Made by a program: the position numbers and the translations under genes. A stretch of 27,508 nt of DNA from Lutibacter sp. (GTDB lineage: Bacteria; Bacteroidota; Bacteroidia; Flavobacteriales; Flavobacteriaceae), in the NCBI GenBank assembly GCA_021647265.1, contig JAKIVA010000037.1, forward strand, positions 1 to 27,508. The letters are read 5' to 3'. The notes under the pieces were generated by a model that saw only the letters and a list, made by a program, of their open reading frames with translations, was not told where the DNA came from and ran no database searches. This document shows, piece after piece, positions 1-8,949 of this stretch (position 1 is its first letter; each line of letters starts with the position of its first letter).

Positions 1-65
1 ATAAATCTCTCTAGGGGTGTATCAAAAATACTTAATTGAGGTGTCTTGTCTTGTTTACCAACCAT
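1..65 (-). CDS. Partial transposase N-terminus (IS5-like), runs off the left edge
   Basis: On the minus strand an ATG at 65-63 opens a frame that stays open to the window edge (21 complete codons). It reads MVGKQDKTPQLSIFDTPLER and then F. Short Met-x-Gly-Lys starts followed by P-Q-L-x-x-F are typical of the N-termini of IS5-type transposases in Bacteroidota, so I call it the beginning of a transposase gene. Only 21 residues can be seen; no catalytic DDE residue is in the window, so neither family nor intactness can be confirmed. A perfect 8-bp inverted repeat lies immediately upstream (68-105). It could instead be another short conserved protein start. Confidence 0.5.
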   Translation of the reverse strand, partial: MVGKQDKTPQLSIFDTPLERF

Positions 66-67
66 AT

Positions 68-105
68 CTGCAAGCTTTTTTACTAAGATACGTATTTGCT
101 TGCAG
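68..105. repeat. Hairpin just upstream of the transposase start
   Basis: CTGCAAGC (68-75) and GCTTGCAG (98-105) form a perfect 8-bp inverted repeat around a 22-nt loop. It ends 2 bp before the putative transposase start codon on the minus strand. It could occlude translation of read-through transcripts, as known for some insertion sequences, or belong to the end structure of the element. Role is inferred. Confidence 0.5.
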
Positions 106-330
106 TTTTAAAAACTTATTGAAAGAGTTTATCAACTGATTATCAATAATCTAATTGTTTTTAAGGGATGACTAAATAGCGTAATTTTTTGTAATAAAAT
201 GAAGGAAAATTGTATCAAAATTAGGCTCTTACATGATAAAAACTTGCTTTTGATACTTTTTTGCTATAGTAAAAAACTCAAACGGATGTGTTTATCTTAG
301 ATTGAACTCACGTTGTTAGTTAATAGTTCA

Positions 331-406
331 TTTGTCATACCGAGTGGGCGAGGTATCTCATACTACTACGTTTCAATGCGATTCCTTCTTTTGTCAGAAT
401 GACAAA
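331..406. repeat. Degenerate dispersed intergenic repeat, TTTGTCAT...ATGACAAA
   Basis: The segment is bounded by TTTGTCAT (331-338) and its exact complement ATGACAAA (399-406), and contains GTATCTCAT-like internal sequence. It resembles the GTCATTCTGA...GAATCTC type of intergenic repeat scattered through many flavobacterial genomes. A similarly bounded element occurs at 25418-25466 in this window. Confidence 0.5.
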
Positions 407-439
407 AAAACGGATTGTTAGAATAACAATGTAATTGTT

Positions 440-520
440 CGTCATTACGAAGTTTTGAATTTCTATTCATGAGATTGCAGCTCCAGATAATTATCGGGAC
501 GTACCTCCTTCGCAAGGACA
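440..520. repeat. Degenerate dispersed intergenic repeat, CGTCATTACGAAG...GCAAGGACAG
   Basis: It starts with CGTCATTACGAAG, contains GAGATTGCAG and ends with CTTCGCAAGGACAG, the layout of the CGTCATTGCGAG...GCAATCTC...CGCAATGACG intergenic repeat common in Bacteroidota. It includes the 13-mer GATAATTATCGGG (486-498), which recurs at 19717-19729 between the macroglobulin gene and pbpC. Confidence 0.5.
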
Positions 521-524
521 GTAC

Positions 525-3053
525 TTATTGAATAATTAGTTTTTTTGTTGCTTTCCCTAAATTTGTACTTACCGTAATAAAATAAATACCTGATTGTAGG
601 TTTGTAGTAGTTACTTTATATAGGTTATTGTAATTAGATATAATCTCTTTTCTATATACTTTTTGACCAAATACATTTGAAATTAAAATAGTAAAACCTG
701 TAATTTCTTTAGGCATTTTTATAGTAATCTCCCCTGAAGAAACAGGGTTTGGGTACAATTGAAATGTATTTAATATTTCATCTTCAATACTCAACGTTGT
801 ATCTACAATATTAACGGTGTAATCTTCAACTTCACCATAAGCAAAAGTATTTTCACATGGGTCGGTTATATTACTTCCTGCTCCACTGTAATATTTCATT
901 ATAATTCTCATTCTAGTTGTCCCTAACACTGCTGTTCCGGGTACAGTGAAATTTGGACTTACTACTGTAATTGTTTTAGAAGAAGCATCATCAAAAACCA
1001 TTTCAGCAGCACCAAAAGTTCCATCCTTGTTAAAATCTATCCAAACAGCAACAGCTTCATTATAAACCGTCCCTGGCCAGTTTTTAGTAACTGAAACTGT
1101 ATTATTCGTTGAGTTTAAATCTAAATCTGGAAAAATAACAGAACCTGTATAATCTGAATACCCAGAAGTTGTTGTTGCTAAAGAATTATTGTCTATTCCT
1201 CCTAACTGTACATTGCTAATAAATTCATCTACAATGCTATTTCCTGCAGCGGCACAATAATTAACTGCTAAGGTTGTAAACGTTGTTGAAGTACTATAAC
1301 TAGAAGTACTGGAATTACACACACTTCTAACTTGATATTCATAAGTAGTAGAAGCGGTTAGGCCTGTTAAATCTAATGAGTTTGTTACTGAAGATGTGTT
1401 TATCCAAGTTGAAGATCCATTAACTCTATATTGTATATCATAGGAACTAACTCCAGTATCATCCCATCCAAGTGTAGCTGTTGTATTGGTAATACTTGAA
1501 GTAATAAAGTTTATTGGAGTAGTTGCTGTAACAGGTGTTAATGTAACATTAGGTAATACAATTGTTTGTAAATCTGTAATTGTTTGATTTGTTAACGTAT
1601 AAGATTGATAGCAATCTGCTTCATACAAAATATCATACGTACCTGCTTTTACAGGGCGGTAATAATCTCCTATTGGTAATTCTGTTTCAACCCAAGAGTT
1701 TCTACTATTTACTTGATCGTCTCTACCTACAATCGTTATTTTGGCTTTTATTGGGTTTCCGGTAGATGCATCTTTTACTAAACCTGTAAAACCATATATT
1801 CCTTCTTTTAAAAAATCTATTAGTGCATTTTTATTGTAGTTCCAATGATTTTCAATTTCACCCTCTGGAATTATTTTAAGATCACTCAATTCTACAGTAA
1901 GCTCTCTTGCATGTTTATCGTAATTCATATAATCTTGACGCCCACCTGCAACTCTGTACCAGGTTGCTCCATGCGTAATACCATTATTTAAATAAGTCAT
2001 ATAATTTGGAAGAGCCGGGCTATCAGTTTGAGTATTTGTGGCATATTCACGACTTATAAATTGATACCAGTCATCATCCGCATGGTAACCTTCAGCTGCT
2101 GTCCAAGTATCCCAAGGGTAATTAATCACTTCTACACCTCCATGAAAATTTGCTCCAATTACGAAATGATAAGTATCTGCCATAGACATAAAAGCAATTG
2201 TTTCAGCTTGATAAGCATTACCATCAGGATTAGATCCGTCTTTTGGATCAGGATAATTTCTGTTTAAATCAATGTTGTTTGCATTTGCTCTACGTGCTCC
2301 GCTAACTGTTGTATATGTAGCTGAACCAAAAAAAGTCCCATCAGGATTTGCCATTGGATTAATCCATATTTCAGAATTATCTACTAAATTTTTTATTTCG
2401 GTATGTCTCGGATTTGCTACATCATTATAAGCTGTTATAAGAAAATCTATTAAAGAAAGCATCATTGGATAACCTGCTATTTCATCTCCATGCATTGAAG
2501 ATGTTAACAATAAACGAGGTTCTTGTTCATGCGTGCCAACATTATCTGATAATTTAATAAAAAGTAAATCTTTCCCATTAACTGACTGGCCTATATTTAC
2601 CAATTGTGCAATTGTAGGATTATCATTTGCAAAATCAGCCATTTGTTGAGCATATTGCGCATAAGTTGGGTATGCTGTTAAAGGAAATGTTAATGTATAT
2701 GCTGCGTTTTTCCCTGAAATTCCTTTTTTGTGAATTTTAGGGTCAAACATTACTACATCCTTAGGTTCATTCGATTTTTTATCAACGGTAAAAGGTAAAT
2801 TGAATGCCAAAAACTTTTGAAAATTCTTTTTATTTGCAATTGCATTTATTGTTAAAGGCTTATTTCTATCTTGTCTGTGGTCAAAAGAAAGTATTTTAGA
2901 AAGCTCTTGAACTTCTTTTAAATTATTTGCAGTAAAGGTAAACACTAATTCCTGTCTTTCCTTTAAATATTTATTTGCTAAATCTTTATTTGTTTGAGCA
3001 TTTGCTAAAAATAAGGCACAAAATAACGTTATAAATAGTAATTTTATTCTCAT
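525..3053 (-). CDS. Secreted M14 family zinc carboxypeptidase with T9SS sorting domain
   Basis: 842 residues. A signal peptide (1-19, cleavage after ANA) is followed by a propeptide-like region (about 20-120) and an M14 metallocarboxypeptidase domain (about 125-415). Zinc ligands fit H188 and E191 (MHGDE) and H304 (NFHGG). The substrate-binding segment DLNRNYP contains R265, and the catalytic Glu fits E388 in TVELSD. All key residues are present, so the enzyme should be active in trimming peptides from the C-terminus outside the cell. Then come a carboxypeptidase-regulatory-like domain (about 418-505), a fibronectin III domain (about 512-594), a GEVED domain (about 659-748) and a T9SS type A sorting domain (about 764-842, LYPNPVSSG, ending in KKLIIQ). 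The product is inferred to be exported by Sec and T9SS and kept on the surface or released. The gene lies 33 bp downstream of the 1908-residue cargo gene, probably in one transcript. Confidence 0.93.
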   Translation of the reverse strand: MRIKLLFITLFCALFLANAQTNKDLANKYLKERQELVFTFTANNLKEVQELSKILSFDHRQDRNKPLTINAIANKKNFQKFLAFNLPFTVDKKSNEPKDVVMFDPKIHKKGISGKNAAYTLTFPLTAYPTYAQYAQQMADFANDNPTIAQLVNIGQSVNGKDLLFIKLSDNVGTHEQEPRLLLTSSMHGDEIAGYPMMLSLIDFLITAYNDVANPRHTEIKNLVDNSEIWINPMANPDGTFFGSATYTTVSGARRANANNIDLNRNYPDPKDGSNPDGNAYQAETIAFMSMADTYHFVIGANFHGGVEVINYPWDTWTAAEGYHADDDWYQFISREYATNTQTDSPALPNYMTYLNNGITHGATWYRVAGGRQDYMNYDKHARELTVELSDLKIIPEGEIENHWNYNKNALIDFLKEGIYGFTGLVKDASTGNPIKAKITIVGRDDQVNSRNSWVETELPIGDYYRPVKAGTYDILYEADCYQSYTLTNQTITDLQTIVLPNVTLTPVTATTPINFITSSITNTTATLGWDDTGVSSYDIQYRVNGSSTWINTSSVTNSLDLTGLTASTTYEYQVRSVCNSSTSSYSTSTTFTTLAVNYCAAAGNSIVDEFISNVQLGGIDNNSLATTTSGYSDYTGSVIFPDLDLNSTNNTVSVTKNWPGTVYNEAVAVWIDFNKDGTFGAAEMVFDDASSKTITVVSPNFTVPGTAVLGTTRMRIIMKYYSGAGSNITDPCENTFAYGEVEDYTVNIVDTTLSIEDEILNTFQLYPNPVSSGEITIKMPKEITGFTILISNVFGQKVYRKEIISNYNNLYKVTTTNLQSGIYFITVSTNLGKATKKLIIQ

Positions 3054-3086
3054 TGGGCTAGTTAGTTGTAAATTTCTAATTTAGTG

Positions 3087-6000
3087 TTATTGTATAATTA
3101 TTTTTTTTGTGATTTTACCTGTAATAGTATTAATTTCTACAATATACATACCTGTAACAGTATTACGAATTGGTAATGAGGTAACCCTTTCATTTAAATT
3201 TGTTTCCCAAGTTTGTATTTTTTGACCAAGATAATTAAATATACTAATATTGAGTATTTCGGTATCTACAATTTTCTTTATTTGTAATTCAGAAATGGTA
3301 TTATTCATAAAAATATGCATCCCTTCTTCTAAAGTTATTTCTTCCAATGTTTTTAAACGTGGCTGAAATGCAAGCACAAACCTATCTGCATATTCTCCTG
3401 CTTCTAAATTAATTTCAAAAGGTTGTTTTGTAATCTCGTATGTTTCTCCCGTGAAATTATCTTTAATATAAATTGAGATATCTTCAGCTACATTTTCTAA
3501 TCTATCCACATTTATATTTACTGTACCATCTTCTTTTAACTGAATTCCTAGTGGAATTTCCTTATCTAAACTAAGTTTATTTGTTGCTTGGATAGCGTAT
3601 TTCTTGTCATCAATTTTCCAATACATATCACTACTTAATAAATTATATATTTCTCCATCAAATCCCCAATCTACACCATCAGTTGCTCTATCATCAATAG
3701 TTAATAATAATTGTCTATGACCATTTCCTCCCACATTGAATCCAATTCTAAATTTTTGTCGTGTATCAGAAGTTGTAGTTATTTTAGAAATTGTTTTAGT
3801 AGGTTTTGCTGTTTTCATAAAAATTGAGTTGGTAACATCTTCAGTTTGAAAAGCACGTTGACCATTATTAAACACAATACTTTTGGCTCCCGCCGTTGTA
3901 TTACCCTGTACAAAAAACCCTTGCCCCACAGCAACATACCTGCCTGGTGTTTTTGGTGAGGTAGGAACTGTTTGATCTACATCGGGATCGGCGGTTGTTG
4001 CTACACCTCCAGATAAATTATAGGCTCCATAACCGGCTTGATAATCTTTTAAATTATGTGTGTCTCCTCCATAATGTTCCCAAAAATAGAGTGTTCCTGT
4101 AATACTTCCTGAATTGTCAGCTATAAATTGATTTGCATCTAAAGCAGAAGGGTATGGGTTTCCAACTAAATAATCATTATTATCATTAACTGTTAAGGTA
4201 ATAGTGCCGTTATTTGGCTTACCTACAAATACATAATTTTGATCTGATACTGCTCCTGTTCCTTTCATTAAAAATCCTTCTCCAGCTTTTAAAGTTCCTG
4301 TACTACCAATTTGTACCCATTTACTATAATCATCATATAAATCGTTAACATACTTATATATCCAGTAATCTGCTATTTGAATTGGAGGCCCTACTGCGCC
4401 ATTATATCCCGTAACAAATGTAATATTTACAGGGTTACTAGCATTCGTACCATCTTTTAAAACACCTGCAACGGTATAAGTTTTAGCTGCAAAATCTGAA
4501 ACTACTGGTGAAGACCAGTCGTTGTAACGATATAAATTACCTACACCTTGTTGATCTCGTTCTAAATAACCTGTACTTGCGGCATCTAAATCGCTGTCTG
4601 TAGTTTGTATTAATTGAGATTCACCATCTAAATCTATAACTCCATTTAGCAATAAATAATGTGATACTGTTAAAGAGTTATCTGCATTAACAGAAAGTTC
4701 ATTTGCATTATTTTTTAATCCTAATACTGTTACATCTCTAGTTGTGTTTACATTATTGTTTGTTTCAACAATATTCCAGGTTATTTTGGAGCCATCAACA
4801 ATTGAATTAGTATTAGGTAAGGTTTGTACTGAATTATTCAACCAAGTAGTAGTTGTATCCCAACTTCCATCAGCTGTACTTTCATATGGAAGAGGTGCTG
4901 TTTGATAATCTACAGTGTCTAAATTTCTTAAAGCTCCTTGATTTTTATTTCCTGAATCGTCTATAGTGTTTGTATAAGCATAGGCAGACATAGGGTAATA
5001 CCCTGCCAAACTTGTCCAAGGAATTGAAGACACTTCATTTTTAGTAATTGTTTGCGGAATAATTGTTCCATTTATATTACCTGCATTATCTTCTATTTCC
5101 TGGTTCATTATATAACGCAACTGATTCACTGATAAAGCCACATCCCAAATTCTAACTTCATCAATATTACCTTCAAAAAATGCTGTTGGTGTATTTTTAC
5201 CTGCAGCTGCAATATAAAAAGATTGTGCAGTATTAACCGGATCCGTTAAAGATGAAACAGATTTATCTAAAACGCCATCAATATATAAATTAGCTGTTCC
5301 TCCGCTATAAATAATGGCTACATGATGCCACTCATCCTGTGGTATTACCGTAGTTGATGTAATGGTATGAGTAGTCCCATTTTTCCAGACCACTTCAAAT
5401 TGGTTTGTAGAATTAATTTTAAAATCATATCCTTCTGTAAAAGGATTATCTCTTTTAGAAATTATAGACGTATCGGTTGATCCTGCTCCTCTTTTTATCC
5501 AGGCAGAAATAGTGAATTGCGATGAATTTACATCCAATGCATCTTCCATATCTACGTAATCCTGAATACCATCAAAATTAATAGAACGTACTACACGTGT
5601 TTCTGGTGCGTAACCAAAAGTTATGTATTTAATACCATCAAAATCATATTCCGTTTCTAAATTAGTTCCTACTTCTTTCATTATTCTATAATCGGCTGTA
5701 GGGCTAAAAACTCCTGTATCAGAAATAAACATTAAATAACTTCCCGGAGGAGAAATATTACGCACTGCACTTGTAGGAATTGAAATTTTAACAGAAGGAA
5801 CATCTCCTCCATGTTCTGTTACTTTCCAAACTCTTTCCATTCCTGTAAATGTAACGGGAGTTGATAACCCCGCTATTCCTGCACTCATATCAACATTTAT
5901 AACATTAGGAGCATTGTCTAAATTTCCATTATTATTTCCCCAAGTTAAAAATTGTTTATCACTAAAGGTTGTAGCATTGGTACTAATATTTTCATTATTT

Positions 6001-8813
6001 GTAGTATAGATATCTGTTAATCCCATTGTAAGCAATCCTCTAATTTGACCAGTACCATCAAATGCACTATTCACACTTTTAGATTGTTTTTGATTTAATG
6101 CTGAATCGTCATCTCTACCTATTCCCGCTATATCATAATTATAACCTGCATTCGCAGATTGATCCCAAATAACGTTTCCAGCAGAATCTACATAATCTTG
6201 TGTTGTGCCATTTACACCCAACGTAATACCATATTTAATAGCTAAATATGATTGTATTTTATTTCGTTCATCCGTTAAACTAGCATCTGTTTTTCTAGAG
6301 GAGTATGTTATAATTTCAACAATACGTGCATCAGTACTTGCTTCCCAGCCCTCACTTCTTCCTATCCAATATCTTGAATCATTAACATTTGAGAAATCTG
6401 CAACATCATTTTGAGTATTTTCAATGTTAGTAGCATTGTAATATAACTCTTGTTGTGTTAATCCTGTATTATTTCTGGCATTAATAATTCCAACATTGTC
6501 ATATGAAGCAGTTCCTGTTTCTGCAACCCCATAACCATTTTCTGTTCCTCCACTTCCATCTTCTGTTGTAGTTCCAACAGCATATGATATAACTTCACTA
6601 TCAAAACGTATTGAATATGCGCCAAAACCAATACCAGTAGCATCTGTTTGATTGGTAGCAATATCTTCATCACCACAAAAAATATCCATACTCCCAAAAG
6701 TTGAATTAACTGTAGTGTCTGGTATCAATACTACAAACATATCTTCCGTGTACAAACCACTAGTTCCTTCTAAAAATTGAGTAGTTGTATCATCGTATGA
6801 ATAATCACTATCAATAGCAACAGAACTATAATTATTATCAAAATCAACTACTGGATTGAAGTTTACATTATATGCTGCATCGTCTCTATAAGTAGGTTCT
6901 TGACCTGCTGTATTCACCGTTGCATCAGCTCCTCTAGCTTGATCTGCCCAAAGTGAAACGCTTTGACCGTTTGTATATCCTAATCCTGCTGTTGATTTAA
7001 GCCATAATTGCAACCCATTAGTTACACCTCCCGGTCCTACAGTTAATGGAGCCAAACCATTTCCTGCAATAGTAAATGTGAATGGATCTTCATCTGAATC
7101 ATTATTTGTAATTGTTACAACATCTGTAAAAGTACCTATAGCAACAGGTGAAAAAGTAATGATAAAAGTTGTAGAATTTCCTGATGTAATAGTTGTAGTT
7201 GCTGGTTGTGTTGTAACTGTAAAAACAGTTCCTGTAGCTAGTGTAACTGTTGCTCCAATAGTTAAATCTGCATTTCCTATATTTTCTATGGTGAATGTTT
7301 TAGTTGTTGAATTTCCGGTATCTACATCTCCAAAATTAGTGTTATTAGAAGCTGAAGTTGTAAGGTCTCCATCTGTAATATTATTTGTATTTCCTGTAAC
7401 TTGTATTTCAGGTGCGGGTACTGAAGATGTGACATTTACCGTATAATCTTCTACCTCACCATCAAATCCTGTTCCACAACTGGTTGGGTTTGAATTATAC
7501 CTCGCTGTAACCCTCATTCTTGTAGAACCTAAAGTTGCTGTTGCAGGTATTGTTATTGATAACGGACTTAATGATGTTGCTCCGTCTGAGGTATTTGTTG
7601 CATCACCTAAATCGTATGTTTCACCAGCATCATCAAAATCACCATCTTGATTCCAATCAATCCATACAAATGCGTGAGCGGTATAATTTCCATCTGTATT
7701 TACATTTACTGTTAAATTGTATGAAGTGCCTTGTATTACCGATGTAGAAATTGCCGTAAAATCTTCGTATCCAACATCTTTCAAAGGGCCATCTGCATTG
7801 TTAATAGTATTGAATGAAACTAATGTAACTCCCGTTTCATAAGACGTAGTACCGCTAGAGGCGCAATAATCAACCCCAGACCCTTCAACATTAAATGTAT
7901 ATGGGTCTTCATTTGAATCTGTATTGTTTATTGTTATGGTTGACGTTTGAGTACTTACTGTACTGGGATCAAAAGTAACATCAAAGGTTGCTGAACTACC
8001 GCTGGTTATTGTTGCTGGCAATGTTATATTACTTATGGTAAATAAAGCATTGCTGCTTGTTATTGATGAAACATCTAAATCTGAAGTTCCTACATTTTCA
8101 ATTGTAAATGTTTTTGTAATTGACCCATTTAAATAAAATACACTTCCAAAATCTGTATCGTCAGTTGTTGATATTGCTGTATTACCATCAGGGATATTCG
8201 TTCCGTTACCAACTACGTTTATTTCAGGTCCTGAGTACGTAACTGTTAGTGAGATATTGTCAATCGCCATATCACTTCTGTAAAGACTTCCCGTAGTACC
8301 TTTAAATCTTATGTAAACTGTTTGTCCAATATACGCTGTTAAATCTAAGGTTACTTGCGACCAATCTGCACTACTACTTGTTTGCACTTGCCCTGATTGC
8401 GACCACAAGTTAGTTGGATAGGTTGCTCCTCCATCTGTACTTATTTCAACATCTAAAGTACCCATACTAGATCCATACATATGGTAATAAAATACAAAAG
8501 ACGGGTTTGTTATTCCAGCTAAATCAAAGGACGGACTCACAAAATAGGCAACTTTAGAAGGGTAATTTGGATTTGAAGATTCTGTGAACATGTAATAAGA
8601 ACCACTCGCCCCTGTTGAAGGACCTGTACTAGAAGATGGCGTGCCTCCAGCATCTCTTGTCCAATCAAAATCATCACCTCCCGCTTGACTCCAACCACTA
8701 AGGTCTGTCTCAAAATCTGCCGTATGAATAACTGTTTGAGAAAAAGAACTTAATGAGATTAAAAAAGTTATACCAAAAAGTATTTTGCTGAAGTTTAGGG
8801 GTTTAAAATACAT
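3087..8813 (-). CDS. Giant multidomain T9SS cargo protein (MAM, choice-of-anchor D, GEVED, LamG)
   Basis: 1908 residues. Domains in order: signal peptide 1-25; MAM-like domain about 30-192 (DFDWTRDAGG, DNISLTV); first choice-of-anchor D (HYDIN-like) domain about 196-314; GEVED domain about 317-461 (WIDWNQDGDF, GEVEDYTVNV); second choice-of-anchor D about 467-587; a concanavalin-like region about 597-1075 beginning GLQLWLKSTAGL; LamG domain about 1076-1232 (INFDGIQDYVDME, DEVRIWDVAL); a beta-rich region about 1315-1830 that includes YRYNDWSSPV; and a T9SS type A sorting domain about 1832-1908 ending KKIIIQ. No catalytic motif is recognised. The composition (Thr, Ser, Asn, Asp rich) suits a surface adhesin or carbohydrate/protein-binding protein; this role is inference from domains. 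It is the first gene of a probable two-gene transcript with the M14 peptidase and has a good promoter just upstream. Confidence 0.88.
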   Translation of the reverse strand: MYFKPLNFSKILFGITFLISLSSFSQTVIHTADFETDLSGWSQAGGDDFDWTRDAGGTPSSSTGPSTGASGSYYMFTESSNPNYPSKVAYFVSPSFDLAGITNPSFVFYYHMYGSSMGTLDVEISTDGGATYPTNLWSQSGQVQTSSSADWSQVTLDLTAYIGQTVYIRFKGTTGSLYRSDMAIDNISLTVTYSGPEINVVGNGTNIPDGNTAISTTDDTDFGSVFYLNGSITKTFTIENVGTSDLDVSSITSSNALFTISNITLPATITSGSSATFDVTFDPSTVSTQTSTITINNTDSNEDPYTFNVEGSGVDYCASSGTTSYETGVTLVSFNTINNADGPLKDVGYEDFTAISTSVIQGTSYNLTVNVNTDGNYTAHAFVWIDWNQDGDFDDAGETYDLGDATNTSDGATSLSPLSITIPATATLGSTRMRVTARYNSNPTSCGTGFDGEVEDYTVNVTSSVPAPEIQVTGNTNNITDGDLTTSASNNTNFGDVDTGNSTTKTFTIENIGNADLTIGATVTLATGTVFTVTTQPATTTITSGNSTTFIITFSPVAIGTFTDVVTITNNDSDEDPFTFTIAGNGLAPLTVGPGGVTNGLQLWLKSTAGLGYTNGQSVSLWADQARGADATVNTAGQEPTYRDDAAYNVNFNPVVDFDNNYSSVAIDSDYSYDDTTTQFLEGTSGLYTEDMFVVLIPDTTVNSTFGSMDIFCGDEDIATNQTDATGIGFGAYSIRFDSEVISYAVGTTTEDGSGGTENGYGVAETGTASYDNVGIINARNNTGLTQQELYYNATNIENTQNDVADFSNVNDSRYWIGRSEGWEASTDARIVEIITYSSRKTDASLTDERNKIQSYLAIKYGITLGVNGTTQDYVDSAGNVIWDQSANAGYNYDIAGIGRDDDSALNQKQSKSVNSAFDGTGQIRGLLTMGLTDIYTTNNENISTNATTFSDKQFLTWGNNNGNLDNAPNVINVDMSAGIAGLSTPVTFTGMERVWKVTEHGGDVPSVKISIPTSAVRNISPPGSYLMFISDTGVFSPTADYRIMKEVGTNLETEYDFDGIKYITFGYAPETRVVRSINFDGIQDYVDMEDALDVNSSQFTISAWIKRGAGSTDTSIISKRDNPFTEGYDFKINSTNQFEVVWKNGTTHTITSTTVIPQDEWHHVAIIYSGGTANLYIDGVLDKSVSSLTDPVNTAQSFYIAAAGKNTPTAFFEGNIDEVRIWDVALSVNQLRYIMNQEIEDNAGNINGTIIPQTITKNEVSSIPWTSLAGYYPMSAYAYTNTIDDSGNKNQGALRNLDTVDYQTAPLPYESTADGSWDTTTTWLNNSVQTLPNTNSIVDGSKITWNIVETNNNVNTTRDVTVLGLKNNANELSVNADNSLTVSHYLLLNGVIDLDGESQLIQTTDSDLDAASTGYLERDQQGVGNLYRYNDWSSPVVSDFAAKTYTVAGVLKDGTNASNPVNITFVTGYNGAVGPPIQIADYWIYKYVNDLYDDYSKWVQIGSTGTLKAGEGFLMKGTGAVSDQNYVFVGKPNNGTITLTVNDNNDYLVGNPYPSALDANQFIADNSGSITGTLYFWEHYGGDTHNLKDYQAGYGAYNLSGGVATTADPDVDQTVPTSPKTPGRYVAVGQGFFVQGNTTAGAKSIVFNNGQRAFQTEDVTNSIFMKTAKPTKTISKITTTSDTRQKFRIGFNVGGNGHRQLLLTIDDRATDGVDWGFDGEIYNLLSSDMYWKIDDKKYAIQATNKLSLDKEIPLGIQLKEDGTVNINVDRLENVAEDISIYIKDNFTGETYEITKQPFEINLEAGEYADRFVLAFQPRLKTLEEITLEEGMHIFMNNTISELQIKKIVDTEILNISIFNYLGQKIQTWETNLNERVTSLPIRNTVTGMYIVEINTITGKITKKIIIQ

Positions 8814-8837
8814 ATGTTGTTCATTTAATGGGATTTA

Positions 8838-8867
8838 CAAAAATAGTGAAAAAATATTAAAAATCAA
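8838..8867 (-). promoter_or_regulatory. Bacteroidetes-type promoter for the T9SS cargo operon
   Basis: On the minus strand a -33 TTG (8867-8865) lies 19 bp upstream of TATTTTTG (8845-8838), a perfect match to TAnnTTTG. The start of transcription would be near 8831, giving a leader of about 18 nt before the ATG at 8813. Spacing and both boxes fit the Bacteroidetes housekeeping consensus. Confidence 0.7.
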
Positions 8868-8949
8868 CATTTTTTCAATAGCCAATAGACAATCAGTCTG
8901 TTTTTATCAATATTTCACCTATAATTACACTTGTTTTTCAAAAACAGGC

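Larger units (their letters stand above)
106..524. other. Non-coding stretch between the IS fragment and the M14 gene
   Basis: No credible ORF is seen here. The contents are a 9-bp inverted repeat, GTATCAAAA (212-220) with TTTTGATAC (248-256), followed on the plus strand by a run of six Ts (a weak terminator-like structure with a long loop), and then two degenerate dispersed repeats (331-406 and 440-520) that reach almost to the stop codon of the M14 gene. I see no Bacteroidetes-type -7 box with a convincing downstream gene. Confidence 0.5.

Noticed and set aside
574..602. Heme receptor assignment from FRSP and PNIYL motifs in the TonB receptor (residue numbers of the 8950-11403 protein)
   Set aside because: The conserved histidine expected between the two boxes is absent, so the ligand is left unassigned.
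7078..7446. 122-residue plus-strand ORF
   Set aside because: Antisense to the Thr/Val-rich choice-of-anchor D domain of the giant cargo gene; its repetitive Val/Thr composition follows from the opposite strand.
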